Source: Brachyspira pilosicoli P43/6/78
GTDB lineage: Bacteria; Spirochaetota; Brachyspiria; Brachyspirales; Brachyspiraceae
Assembly (NCBI RefSeq): GCF_000325665.1
Contig: NC_019908.1
Location: 558,001 to 622,000 of the forward strand
Reading direction: 5' to 3'
Length of the DNA stretch: 64,000 nt
Part shown: piece by piece, positions 9,401 through 17,147 of the stretch
Position numbering within the stretch: the stretch's first letter is position 1
How the letters are laid out: each line of letters starts with the position of its first letter
Notes under the pieces: generated by a model
What the model saw: the letters and a program-made list of their open reading frames with translations, nothing else
What the model was told of the DNA's origin: nothing
Databases searched by the model: none
Position numbers and translations under genes: made by a program

Positions 9401-10712
9401 ATATAGCCTTCATATCCTGACCGCCTATATCAAGAATGAAGCTTACATCTTTATCAAAAGCCTTAGCACCTCTATAGTGAGCCATAGTTTCAACAATACC
9501 TTCGTCCATATTGAAAGCAGCTTTTATTAAATCTTCTCCATAACCTGTAACAGCAGTTCTTGCTATATTTATTTTTATATTTTTCTCATCTAATTCTTTT
9601 TTAATCTCTGTAAGTCCTTCAGTAACAGCACCTACTGGGTTTCCATTATTGTTTCTATAATGTCTTAATACCACTTGTCCTTTATCATCAATAATAACTA
9701 TTTTTGTAGTAGTAGAACCAGAGTCTATACCTAAGAATGTGTTTTTATTATTAACAGTTTCTACATCAGCAGATTTTACTTTGTCTTTACTATGTTCATC
9801 TACCCACTTTTCATATTCTTCCTGGCCGCTGAATAATGCTTCTCTATGTTTAGAATTAGTTATTTTTACATCAGAAGAAATATTTTCTACTAATTTTATA
9901 AAATCAGAAATTTTTATTGCTGTTTGTTCTTCATCTTCACCAAAAGCAGCACCTATTGCAGCAGTTAATTCAGGGTGATCAACTGTATACATATCATCTT
10001 CTGTTGCATTCAAAAGAGTTAAAAATGTTCTTCTTAATTCTGGAAGGAATGTTAAAGGTCCGCCTGTAAATAATATTTTAGGCTTAATTTCAAAACCTTT
10101 AGCAAGAGTATTAATTGTCTGAACAGCTACTGCTTGGAATATACTTTTAGCAATATCAGTTTTTGGTATATCACGGCTAATAAGAGTTTGTACATCTGTT
10201 TTAGCAAATACACCGCATCTACTTGCCATTGGGTAAACAGAAGTAGACTTTTCTGCAAGTGTTGAAAGCTCTGATGGGTGAACATTTAGAAGTGTTGCCA
10301 TCTGGTCAATAAAAGCACCGGTTCCACCTGCACAGTTACCATTCATTCTTATATCAGCTTTGAAATTATCATCAAATACTATTATTTTTGCATCCTCTCC
10401 GCCTATATCAATCAATGTTCTTCCATAAGGATAAATCTTTCTAATAGCTGTTGAAGAAGCAATTACCTCTTGTACAAAGCTAATGCCTGTTTTTTCACTA
10501 ATACCCATACCAGCAGTACCTGTCATAGATACCAATATTTCTAAATCTCCATGATTAGTTTTTAAATCTCTTAATATAGAAAGTAATGTTTCTTTGACAT
10601 CAGCATTGTGTCTAGTATAAGTTTTAAATATCATATTGTTTTTATTATCATATACAACCATTTTTGCGGTAGTTGAACCAATATCAATACCAGCTTTATA
10701 AATAATTTTCAT
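6408..10712 (-). CDS. Giant 2-hydroxyacyl-CoA dehydratase activase-type protein (two BcrA/BadF ATPase domains)
   Basis: The product of about 1434 residues belongs to the acyl-CoA dehydratase activase superfamily, which uses ATP to drive low-potential electron transfer. Domain order: a first ASKHA ATPase (GIDIGSTTAKM; cluster-type NGNCAGGTGAF) in residues 1-260, a second (GIDSGSTTTK; NEACSSGCGSF) in about 320-580, then a Cys pair region (CKGCENLC) and a DUF2229-type region from IGIPRVLNMYQNFPFW to the end, with further conserved Cys (SFGCGPD, CLQPFGCIANH). The start at 10712 is chosen because GGAGAG lies 5-6 nt before it; an in-frame ATG at 10724 overlaps that site. The natural substrate is not known for this long fused type. 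It lies downstream of the panD-like gene, same strand. Confidence 0.85.
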   Translation of the reverse strand: MKIIYKAGIDIGSTTAKMVVYDNKNNMIFKTYTRHNADVKETLLSILRDLKTNHGDLEILVSMTGTAGMGISEKTGISFVQEVIASSTAIRKIYPYGRTLIDIGGEDAKIIVFDDNFKADIRMNGNCAGGTGAFIDQMATLLNVHPSELSTLAEKSTSVYPMASRCGVFAKTDVQTLISRDIPKTDIAKSIFQAVAVQTINTLAKGFEIKPKILFTGGPLTFLPELRRTFLTLLNATEDDMYTVDHPELTAAIGAAFGEDEEQTAIKISDFIKLVENISSDVKITNSKHREALFSGQEEYEKWVDEHSKDKVKSADVETVNNKNTFLGIDSGSTTTKIVIIDDKGQVVLRHYRNNNGNPVGAVTEGLTEIKKELDEKNIKINIARTAVTGYGEDLIKAAFNMDEGIVETMAHYRGAKAFDKDVSFILDIGGQDMKAIFIKDGIIENIEINEACSSGCGSFIETFARGMGYKVADFANIACESASPCDLGSRCTVFMNSKVKQSLREGSSVADISAGLAKSVTLNCFTKVLKITDTSILGEHIVVQGGTFKNAAVLRSVEKFLNKKVIRPDISELMGAYGCALLALDTYNKEKEDTTFIGLDNLQEANDYERKQLTCKGCENLCTVTRLKFKDSKSFYTGNKCERIFTNKGSKERNYGMDITQKKLSLLFDRPLAPATDDIKGVIGIPRVLNMYQNFPFWATILVECGYRVQLSSPSSMAIAEKGSGTVMSDNICFPAKIANGHIYDLIESNVDRIFYPSVVLEKKEDDNSDNSYNCPVVTGYPDVIDSSISPLTKYGIAFDAPTISFLNEDLLYKGCKAYFVKTLGIDKKDFDRAFKLALKEQERVKAELKEEGKKIIEHAKETQTPIILIVSRPYHIDPLINHKIPETIASFGINVLTEDGLDIDESLADVQVLTQWSYPNKMFKAVLWAAKQKDLKLEVVQINSFGCGPDATTSDEIKSILNAYGKNPTLVKVDEISSPGSIRLRIRSMIESMKMKGDFIPKEKPQRTIIKRYEKNDKRAILVPKFGHFYDPMILTLLQRSGYDTIPLPEPDIDSVETGLRYANQDICYPATIIVGDIVKAVQSGKYDPDKIAAGITQTGGQCRASNYASLIKRGLINAGYPNVPVITVGLTVINDQPGFKLSKIDMMKEGIVAMPYADAISTMYYYTAVREVNRGESLALANKYIALHPKDFNLGDTDKLLKQAVKEFNAIETKDLVLPKAGLVGEIYVKYNNFANGDVCDWLMAKGIEVIVPPVFDFFVQKVISEQVNKETNAREVSLLGYYGSKLSEKVIDARIDSINQIMSKFKGFRPVHHIRQIAENAAKVTAMTNQFGEAWLLPGEIATFAEENINNVLCLQPFGCIANHIIARGIETRLKTIYPNLNLLYLDMDAGASEVNTVNRLEFFARSAKDSMNSIMVDDDIKEAVGAYHK

Positions 10713-10763
10713 ATATCTCTCCATAAATAAAAATTAAATATCTATATATAAAAGCCATAAACT

Positions 10764-11114
10764 TTAGTCTATAACCATATTATGCATATTTACTTGAATA
10801 ATATTTGTAATATGTTTTTTTATATGTTCTTCCGGTATATTGCTGTATGACAATACAACTATTACATCATCTTTTTTAGCTAAATGAACATACTTGCCAT
10901 TTATGCTTATTATACCAGTATTTGCTATTCCCTTTATAACCTCAGCTTCAAATCTATTATTATTGCTAAGGTTTATTACAGATACTATATCCCCCTCAAG
11001 TATATCTGATTTATCCATTAAAGTTTCATCTATGGTAATTGAATCTTTGAAATTAAGATCAGTTCTAGTTACAGTCAATCTATTTATTTTAGATTTTATT
11101 ACTTCATGCATCAT
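10764..11114 (-). CDS. Divergent aspartate 1-decarboxylase (PanD) homologue
   Basis: The 116-residue protein aligns without gaps to the first part of PanD, the pyruvoyl enzyme that makes beta-alanine for pantothenate. Numbering coincides with E. coli: Lys9, Ser25 (DSITID), Arg54 and Asn72 (ISINGK) are kept. Other key positions differ: residue 11 is Asn not His, 24 is Asp not Gly (the self-cleavage bond), 57 is Ala not Thr, and 58 is Glu not Tyr. PanD needs Gly24-Ser25 cleavage, and Thr57/Tyr58 are used in processing and catalysis, so activity is doubtful. No panB or panC is nearby. The likely downstream gene is the dehydratase activase 51 bp away. It may be a PanD-fold protein with another role. 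Confidence 0.7.
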   Translation of the reverse strand: MMHEVIKSKINRLTVTRTDLNFKDSITIDETLMDKSDILEGDIVSVINLSNNNRFEAEVIKGIANTGIISINGKYVHLAKKDDVIVVLSYSNIPEEHIKKHITNIIQVNMHNMVID

Positions 11115-11280
11115 AATAAAAATAATTTTCCATAAATAAAACTTACAATTATTGTTACTTTTCTAAGAAAAAAAAGTCAATATAATGTTTGGTACTATTC
11201 ACTTATAATAGTTAATATACACTATTGTATTTTTGTATATTTTTATACATTTCATACATATTTTTTAATAAACATAACTA

Positions 11281-11309
11281 TTGAAAAACATATAAAAATT
11301 TCTTATAAT
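11281..11309 (+). promoter_or_regulatory. Sigma70-type promoter of the yedE-tusA unit
   Basis: TTGAAA at 11281-11286 and TATAAT at 11304-11309 are separated by 17 bp, followed by a leader of about 60 nt and AAGGAG before the yedE ATG. Confidence 0.6.
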
Positions 11310-11374
11310 CAATGCATAAAAATACTATTTATATTTAAAGTAATAGTAGAAAAAATTTATTAAAGGAGTTGAAA

Positions 11375-12454
11375 ATGAAAAAAAACATTTTCACAAGCTC
11401 CATTGGCATTATAGTATCTGGTGCCATTATTGGAGCTTTAGCGGCTTGGCTTTCTGTAATGGGAAACCCTGCCAACATGGGAATATGTGTTGCATGTTTC
11501 ACTAGGGATTTAGCTGGGGCTTTGGGATTGCATAGGGCAGCTGCTGTGCAATATATAAGACCTGAACTTATAGGGCTTGTTATTGGTGCTACAGTATCTG
11601 CTTTAATCTCTAAAGAGTTTTCTCCTAAAGGCGGAAGTTCACCTATTATAAGATTTATTTTAGGTTTCTTCGCTATGATTGGTGCTTTAGTTTTCTTGGG
11701 CTGTCCTTGGAGAACATTGTTGAGAATAGCGGGAGGAGATATTAATGCTATATTTGGATTAATAGGTATTATTATAGGCGGAGGTATTGGAGTTTTCTTC
11801 TGGAAACAAAATTTCTCTTTGGGTCAGCCAAAAGCATATAATAATAAATTAGTAGGTTTTATACCGCTAGTAATATCAATAATACTATTAATATTATTAT
11901 TAAAACAAACAAAATTCTCTGAAGGCGGAGCAATATTTTTCTCTGAATCAGGTCCAGGAAGTATGAAAGCTCCTTTAATTATAGCTTTAGTAGTTTCTAT
12001 TATAATAGGTTTTATAGCTCAAAAATCTAGATTTTGTACTGTAGGCGGTGTGAGAGATGGAATATTTATGAAAGATTTCCATATGACTAAAGGTGTTATA
12101 GCTTTTATTGTTGCTGCTTTAATAGTAAATATTATAACAAATAGATTTAATGTTTCTATGGAAAATCAGCCTATAGCTCATACTAACATATTATGGAATA
12201 CTGTATCAATGATTCTTACTGGTTTAGCATTTACTTTGGGTGCTGGTTGTCCTGGAAGACAGTTTATACAATCTGCTGAAGGAAATATGGACAGTTTTGT
12301 ATTTGTTATAGGAATGCTTGTTGGTGCTGGATTTGCTCATAATTTTAATTTGGCAAGTTCTACTACTGGTCCTACAGTATATGGTATGTTTGCTGTTATT
12401 TTAGGTTTAGTATTCTGTGTTATTATAGGATTTACTATGAAAGAAAATCAGTGA
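11375..12454 (+). CDS. yedE: YedE/FdhT-type putative selenium (or sulfur) transporter
   Basis: This is a polytopic membrane protein of about 359 residues in the YeeE/YedE family, with two pseudo-repeats. Each carries conserved cysteines (NMGICVACFTRDLAG, FLGCPWRT; AQKSRFCTVGG, GAGCPGRQ). Members next to a TusA-like gene are linked to selenium metabolism, for example FdhT/FdhU needed for selenoenzyme formate dehydrogenase in Campylobacter. ATG 11375 has AAGGAG 6 nt upstream; a TTG at 11369 is less likely. The annotated stop is TGA (12452-12454). The bases after it form a SECIS-like hairpin and keep an open Cys-rich frame for 33 more codons, so the real protein may extend through a selenocysteine. 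The partner tusA-like gene follows at 12687. Confidence 0.85.
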   Translation: MKKNIFTSSIGIIVSGAIIGALAAWLSVMGNPANMGICVACFTRDLAGALGLHRAAAVQYIRPELIGLVIGATVSALISKEFSPKGGSSPIIRFILGFFAMIGALVFLGCPWRTLLRIAGGDINAIFGLIGIIIGGGIGVFFWKQNFSLGQPKAYNNKLVGFIPLVISIILLILLLKQTKFSEGGAIFFSESGPGSMKAPLIIALVVSIIIGFIAQKSRFCTVGGVRDGIFMKDFHMTKGVIAFIVAALIVNIITNRFNVSMENQPIAHTNILWNTVSMILTGLAFTLGAGCPGRQFIQSAEGNMDSFVFVIGMLVGAGFAHNFNLASSTTGPTVYGMFAVILGLVFCVIIGFTMKENQ

Positions 12455-12504
12455 TATGTTTCTTACTGTGCAGCAGGTTGTTGTCATTATATAATAAGAA
12501 ATAT
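12452..12504 (+). promoter_or_regulatory. Candidate bacterial SECIS element after the yedE UGA
   Basis: Two nt after the TGA, ATGTTTCTTA (12456-12465) pairs with TAAGAAATAT (12495-12504) over 10 bp with one G-U. Inside, GCAGCA (12470-12475) pairs with TGTTGT (12479-12484) around a GGT loop whose first G is 22 nt past the UGA. Bacterial SECIS hairpins have a small apical stem with G in the loop about 16-37 nt after UGA; the fdhF element has a similar GCA-GGUC-UGC top. The reading frame continues to TAG at 12554-12556 with CAAGCC soon after the UGA. No conservation data are available, so this is a hypothesis. Confidence 0.35.
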
Positions 12505-12522
12505 ACCATATAATAAGGATTA

Positions 12523-12600
12523 TATAATGAACTCTACCGCTACGTTATATTATTAGAATATATATTATAGTAATATAAAGTGGCGGTAGAGGTTATAATA
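12523..12600 (+). other. Long imperfect hairpin between yedE and tusA-like gene
   Basis: CTCTACCGC at 12532-12540 pairs perfectly with GCGGTAGAG at 12583-12591. The stem continues inward through TTATATTA/TAATATAA with few mismatches and G-U pairs, nearly to the centre at 12561-12562, and outward to about 12523/12600. That is roughly 30 or more base pairs. No U-tract follows, so it is not a classic terminator. It could be an mRNA processing or stability element, an attenuator between the two genes, or a miniature inverted-repeat element. Confidence 0.6.
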
Positions 12601-12686
12601 ACTTAAATTAAGAAGTTGATTATAATAATTTGATATCCTGATATTATGATTATATTATCTTAAAAAATATCAAAAAAGGATTTTTT

Positions 12687-12920
12687 ATGCAAGAGACTAT
12701 AAAAATAGATACGAGAGGAATGTCTTGTTCGCAGGCTTCTTTTCAGGCTAAATGTGCCGCTATAAATAATACAGAATTAAACACTGTTATAGAAGTTTTA
12801 GTAAGCGGGCATTCAAGTTGTGAAAGTGTGATTCGCGGATGCATTAAATATGGATATGAAGGAAGCTTTGAGCATATAGAAAACGAGGACATATTGGTTA
12901 CTTTAATTAAAAAGAAATAA
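12687..12920 (+). CDS. TusA/SirA-like sulfurtransferase-fold protein (selenium-type partner of YedE)
   Basis: The 77-residue protein has the TusA fold pattern: a beta strand (KIDTRGMSC), helix, strand, then a second helix and strand ending in DILVTLIKK. TusA proteins carry sulfur, or by analogy selenium, as a persulfide on the Cys of a CPxP motif. Here the Cys is kept at residue 14, but the motif reads CSQA, losing both prolines. Two further Cys (SSCESVIRGC) are present. Its place after yedE matches FdhT-FdhU and YedE-TusA pairs. AAAAAGGA precedes the ATG. It may work as a selenium or sulfur relay with YedE. Confidence 0.75.
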   Translation: MQETIKIDTRGMSCSQASFQAKCAAINNTELNTVIEVLVSGHSSCESVIRGCIKYGYEGSFEHIENEDILVTLIKKK

Positions 12921-12998
12921 TAATAAACTTTTTTGACAATTTAATTATTAGCTATTATAATAATATTTAATAAAACTTTTTTCGGAGAATAAATATAA

Positions 12999-14297
12999 AT
13001 GCAATTAATAGACTTGGTAAAAAATGCAAAAGATTCTACATACAAATTACAATCATTAAGTACAGACATAAAAAATAAAGCATTATTAGAAATAGCTGAT
13101 AAATTAGAACAAAATAAAAATATTATATTTGAAGCTAATAAAAAAGATTTGGAATATGCCAAAAAACTTCTTGATGAAAATAAAATTTCTCTTTCAATGT
13201 TTAATCGTTTAAAACTAGACGAAAACAAAATGATAGATATTATTTCTGGTATAAAAGATGTTGTAAAATTAGAAGACCCTATTAATAAAGTATTATTAGA
13301 AACAGAGCTTGATGATAATTTACTTTTAAAAAAAATATCCTGCCCTATTGGATTAATTGCTGTAATATTTGAAGCTCGTCCTGATGTAATATCTCAAATA
13401 TCTTCATTATGTATAAAATCTTCTAATGCTGTTATACTTAAAGGCGGTGCTGAGGGAGAGAATACAAACAAAGCAATATTTAACATCATTAATGAAACAT
13501 TAGAAAGTATTGAAGAGTTTCCAAAGAACTCTGTTAATTTAGTATTTACAAGAGATGATATAAAAGAATTATTATCAATGGATAAATATGTTGATCTTAT
13601 AATACCAAGAGGAGGCAACAGCTTAGTACAATACATAAAATCAAATACTAATATACCGGTACTTGGTCATGCTGACGGCATATGCCATTTATATATAGAT
13701 GAATCAGCTAATCAAGAAAAAGCATTAAAAATATGTTTAGATTCAAAGGTTCAATATCCAAGTGCATGCAATGCTGTTGAAACTATACTTATAAATAAAA
13801 ATATAGCCAATGAATACTTGCCAAAGCTTTATAATTTATTTAAAGAAAATAATATAAAAATGAATGGTTGTGAAGAAGTAAGAAAAATACTTAATCAATC
13901 AGATATAGGCGAAGTAAAAGAATGGCATTTAGAATATGGAGATAAAGAAGTATCATTAAAAATAGTAGAAAATACAGAAGAGGCATATAATCATATAAAC
14001 AAATACGGTTCTCATCATACAGATTCAATAGTGTCAGAAAATAAAGACAATATAGAAAAGTTTATGACTTATGTAGATTCTGCTAATGTATACGCTAACA
14101 CTTCAACAAGATTTTCTGATGGGTTTAGATATGGTTTTGGTGCGGAAGTAGGCATTTCTACAAACAAAACTCATGCAAGAGGTCCTGTTGGATTAGAAGG
14201 TTTAACTATATACAAATATAAGCTTTTTGGAAATTATCAGATAGTAGATGATTATGTAAGCCACAGAGCAAGTTTTAAACATAAAAGAATAAAATAA
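12999..14297 (+). CDS. proA: Glutamate-5-semialdehyde dehydrogenase (gamma-glutamyl phosphate reductase)
   Basis: ProA reduces gamma-glutamyl phosphate to glutamate-5-semialdehyde with NADPH, the second step of proline synthesis. The 432-residue protein is of family length and has the aldehyde-dehydrogenase fold with IGLIAVIFEARPDV, the SNAVILKGGAEG segment, the catalytic Cys in YPSACNAVET, and the C-terminal SDGFRYGFGAEVGISTNKTHARGPVGLEGL blocks. GGAG lies about 11 nt before the ATG. No proB is adjacent, so glutamate 5-kinase must be encoded elsewhere. Confidence 0.95.
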   Translation: MQLIDLVKNAKDSTYKLQSLSTDIKNKALLEIADKLEQNKNIIFEANKKDLEYAKKLLDENKISLSMFNRLKLDENKMIDIISGIKDVVKLEDPINKVLLETELDDNLLLKKISCPIGLIAVIFEARPDVISQISSLCIKSSNAVILKGGAEGENTNKAIFNIINETLESIEEFPKNSVNLVFTRDDIKELLSMDKYVDLIIPRGGNSLVQYIKSNTNIPVLGHADGICHLYIDESANQEKALKICLDSKVQYPSACNAVETILINKNIANEYLPKLYNLFKENNIKMNGCEEVRKILNQSDIGEVKEWHLEYGDKEVSLKIVENTEEAYNHINKYGSHHTDSIVSENKDNIEKFMTYVDSANVYANTSTRFSDGFRYGFGAEVGISTNKTHARGPVGLEGLTIYKYKLFGNYQIVDDYVSHRASFKHKRIK

Positions 14298-14330
14298 AAA
14301 ATTAGAATATATTTATCTAATATTATTTTT

Positions 14331-14645
14331 TTAGTTTGCAGACATTTTAAAAATTAATGCAACTAAAAGAATAATTATCAATATAGCCATTGCCCCAATA
14401 ATTAAAAGTCCCCATTTTAAAAATTTAATTATTTTTTTAACTGAACTATTATCATCTAAAACCCCATTTTCTATTCCATTAAGTCCGCCTACTATTAAGA
14501 ATAATATATCTTCTAGCCAACCTGCAATAGGTAAACTATCAGGAACTAAATCTACAGGTGAAATTGCATATATAACTGCTAATATTAAAGGTATCCAAGG
14601 TTTTATTCCAGATTTGGCAGTTTTATTTTTTGTATATTCACTCAT
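14331..14645 (-). CDS. DUF1232 (YkvA-like) small membrane protein
   Basis: This is a 104-residue protein with two membrane segments. The first carries the DUF1232 signature IYAISPVDLVPDSLPIAGWLED; the second (KWGLLIIGAMAILIIILLVALIF) is at the C-terminus. The function of this widespread family is unknown. It is convergent with proA (33 bp between) and is followed upstream by an ankyrin gene on the same strand. Confidence 0.85.
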   Translation of the reverse strand: MSEYTKNKTAKSGIKPWIPLILAVIYAISPVDLVPDSLPIAGWLEDILFLIVGGLNGIENGVLDDNSSVKKIIKFLKWGLLIIGAMAILIIILLVALIFKMSAN

Positions 14646-14695
14646 AAAATAATCTCTATTTTTGGAAAAAAGATGTATAAAAATCTATATTGAAA

Positions 14696-15259
14696 TTAAC
14701 TTGCCTCAGCAATCTCAAGCATTCTTATTATAAGGCTGTTTCCTTTAGTTTTTGCTATACTATAAGCTGTCTCTCCGTCTTTGGTTTTGAGAAAAACATT
14801 TGCTCTTTTATTTATTAGAAGTTTTACCATTTCGGCATTATTATTTTCTACTGCCCACATCAAAGCAGTATATCCGTTTCTGTCAGCTATATCAAGTTTA
14901 GCACCTTTCTCTACAAAAAGTTTTGCTATTTCTGTATTATTATTATTGATTGCTAAAACTAAGGCAGTATGTCTATCATTATTTACTACATTAAGGTCTG
15001 CTTTCATATCTATAAGAAACTCTGCCACTTGCATGTTTTCTTTAGTTATTACTTTTAGAGACGCTATTCTCATAAGAACCGTATTGCCGTTATTATCTTG
15101 TACATTTATATGGACTTTTTTATTATATACATAGTCTTTTACTCTCTCCATATGAGCATAACTAGCCCAAAATAAAAAACCTTGCTCATCTGCAGTTATA
15201 TTATATAAATTTGATGAAAACAATGTAAAAAATATAAGTAGCAATAAAGTATTTCTCAT
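14696..15259 (-). CDS. Secreted ankyrin-repeat protein
   Basis: The 187-residue protein begins with a signal peptide (MRNTLLLLIFFTLFSSNLYNITA) and carries about four ankyrin repeats. The clearest are NGNTVLMRIAS, DRHTALVLAINNNNTEIAKL and NGYTALMWAVENNNAEMVKL. Ankyrin repeats mediate protein binding, so a periplasmic or surface binding role is inferred. Similar secreted ankyrin proteins lie at about 31 kb in this window. It is divergently arranged from the HPr gene. Confidence 0.85.
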   Translation of the reverse strand: MRNTLLLLIFFTLFSSNLYNITADEQGFLFWASYAHMERVKDYVYNKKVHINVQDNNGNTVLMRIASLKVITKENMQVAEFLIDMKADLNVVNNDRHTALVLAINNNNTEIAKLFVEKGAKLDIADRNGYTALMWAVENNNAEMVKLLINKRANVFLKTKDGETAYSIAKTKGNSLIIRMLEIAEAS

Positions 15260-15385
15260 TTTACAACCTCAACAATATATAAGTATAACAAAATATTGAT
15301 TTTTCTCAATATTTTTTATGATAATCTATTATTGAAAATTATTAAATATATGTTATTATAAAGAAAAAAGATAGTGAGTTATTAA

Positions 15386-15700
15386 ATGACATTAACTAAT
15401 GTAGTAACAATAAAAAGCAAAAATGGTATGCATTTAAGACCTGCTGGAGTATTATCTCAAATAGCAAGTAAAATAGAATATTCCGATTTAGGCATATTTT
15501 TGCTTTATAATGGCGTAAGAGCAGATGCAAAAAGTGTATTTAATATTATGGGATTAGGTGCTTTTTGCGATGCTAAATTAATACTTGAAATTGAATATGA
15601 AGAAGGAATGGAAGAAGCAGCTCAAAATGCTGAAAAAGAACTTTTGTATTTCTTTGAAGAAGGCTATATTAATGCAGAAGTTCCTGAAGAAGAAGAGTAA
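15386..15700 (+). CDS. HPr family phosphocarrier protein
   Basis: HPr relays phosphate from enzyme I to PTS sugar transporters and can be phosphorylated on a regulatory serine. The 104-residue product has the phosphorylatable His16 in NGMHLRPAG and a regulatory-type Ser50 in ADAKSVFNIMGLGA. It is about 15 residues longer than classic HPr because of an acidic tail (NAEVPEEEE). No enzyme I or EII gene is adjacent; a GntP permease follows 45 bp downstream on the same strand. It could be a regulatory paralogue (Crh- or NPr-like) rather than the transport HPr. Confidence 0.85.
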   Translation: MTLTNVVTIKSKNGMHLRPAGVLSQIASKIEYSDLGIFLLYNGVRADAKSVFNIMGLGAFCDAKLILEIEYEEGMEEAAQNAEKELLYFFEEGYINAEVPEEEE

Positions 15701-15745
15701 GAAACAAATATTCATTTCAAAATAAATACTTTCAGGTTGTAAACT

Positions 15746-17131
15746 ATGATTAGCTATTCAATAATAACCATGCTTATAATCTCAATAATAGTAGTAATGA
15801 TACTAACTATTAAGTTTAAAGTACATCCTTTTATTGCCATGTTAATGGCTGCCATATTTCTATCATTTACACTACATGTGCCTACAAATAGAAATCCTAA
15901 TTATATAAATGAAATTGCTTCTCTAATAAGCAAAGGTTTTGGAAATGCTTTGGGAAGTGTTGGAATTATAATAGTTTTGGGCAGTATTATTGGTAATATA
16001 CTCGAGATGTCTGGGGCTACATATAAACTCGGTGAGATAATTTTAAAAATAGTTGGAAAATCACACCCTGCCCTTGCTATGAATATATTAGGTTTTATTG
16101 TTTCTATACCTGTGTTTTGTGATTCTGGATATTTAATATTAACTCCATTAAGAAAAGCATTAGCAAAAAAAAGCGGAGCTTCGCCTGTTGCCTTATCTGT
16201 GGCACTATCAACAGGTTTATATGCTTCTCATGCATTAATACCTCCTACTCCAGGACCTGCTGCAGTTATTAATCTTTTTAATTTACAAGAACATTTATTT
16301 ACCGTTATAGCTATAGGGCTCATTGTGGCTATACCTACTTCTTTATCTGGTGCTATATATGGTATATTTATATCAAAATATGTTAAAAAGAAGGAATACA
16401 AGAAAAATAATTATAGTTATGAAAGTGTTATTGATGATATGGAAAAGCTTCCTTCTGCATTCAAATCATTTGCACCTATATTTGTACCAATTATACTTAT
16501 GGCTATTGGTTCTATAGTAAGATTTAATTCTTTGCACTTAAATGAAGATAGTTTTATAAAAAATATATTTATATTTCTTGGTGAGCCTACTATGGCATTG
16601 TTTATAGGCTTTTTATTTTCACTGCTGCTTATACATAATTTTAACAGAGATGAAATGTATATGTGGATTGGTGACGGTGTAAGGGATTCTGGAAATATAT
16701 TAGTTATAGTTGGGGCAAGCGGAGCTTTTGCTGAAGTTTTAAAATCTACTGAGCTTACAAATATTATATTTGAACTTGGAGATGTATTTGCTTCTGTAAA
16801 TTTGGGTTTAGTTCTTCCTTTCTTGCTTGCATCTATTTTAAAAATATCTTTAGGTTCTTCTACTATATCTGTTGTTACGGTTGCTAGTTTGTTTGCACCG
16901 CTGCTTGATACATTAGGATATACTACTCCAATATCACAAGTTTTAGTATTAATGTCTATAGGTGCTGGTTCTATGGTATTTTCTCATATCAATGATAGTT
17001 ATTTCTGGGTGGTAGTAGAATTATCTGGTTTAAGTGTTCAAGATGCATATAAAGCTAGAACTTTGGCTACTGTAGTTCAAGGAGCTACTGCTTTAATTAT
17101 TATTATGATATTCTCATTTCTATTAAAATAA
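15746..17131 (+). CDS. GntP family permease (gluconate/organic acid:H+ symporter)
   Basis: This is a 461-residue hydrophobic protein with about 12-14 membrane segments. The GntP family signatures include FGNALGSVGIIIVLGSIIG, the VFCDSGYLIL block and ASHALIPPTPGPAA, which line the substrate path in gluconate, fructuronate and glycerate symporters. No sugar-acid kinase lies next to it, so the exact substrate cannot be called. It sits between the HPr gene and dut with short gaps and is probably cotranscribed with dut. Confidence 0.9.
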   Translation: MISYSIITMLIISIIVVMILTIKFKVHPFIAMLMAAIFLSFTLHVPTNRNPNYINEIASLISKGFGNALGSVGIIIVLGSIIGNILEMSGATYKLGEIILKIVGKSHPALAMNILGFIVSIPVFCDSGYLILTPLRKALAKKSGASPVALSVALSTGLYASHALIPPTPGPAAVINLFNLQEHLFTVIAIGLIVAIPTSLSGAIYGIFISKYVKKKEYKKNNYSYESVIDDMEKLPSAFKSFAPIFVPIILMAIGSIVRFNSLHLNEDSFIKNIFIFLGEPTMALFIGFLFSLLLIHNFNRDEMYMWIGDGVRDSGNILVIVGASGAFAEVLKSTELTNIIFELGDVFASVNLGLVLPFLLASILKISLGSSTISVVTVASLFAPLLDTLGYTTPISQVLVLMSIGAGSMVFSHINDSYFWVVVELSGLSVQDAYKARTLATVVQGATALIIIMIFSFLLK

Positions 17132-17147
17132 ATAAAAGAAGGTTAAA

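Noticed and set aside
12457-12493. 12-codon ORF (MFLTVQQV...) right after yedE
   Set aside because: No ribosome-binding site; it overlaps the SECIS-like hairpin, and the in-frame extension is a better explanation of the GC-rich stretch.
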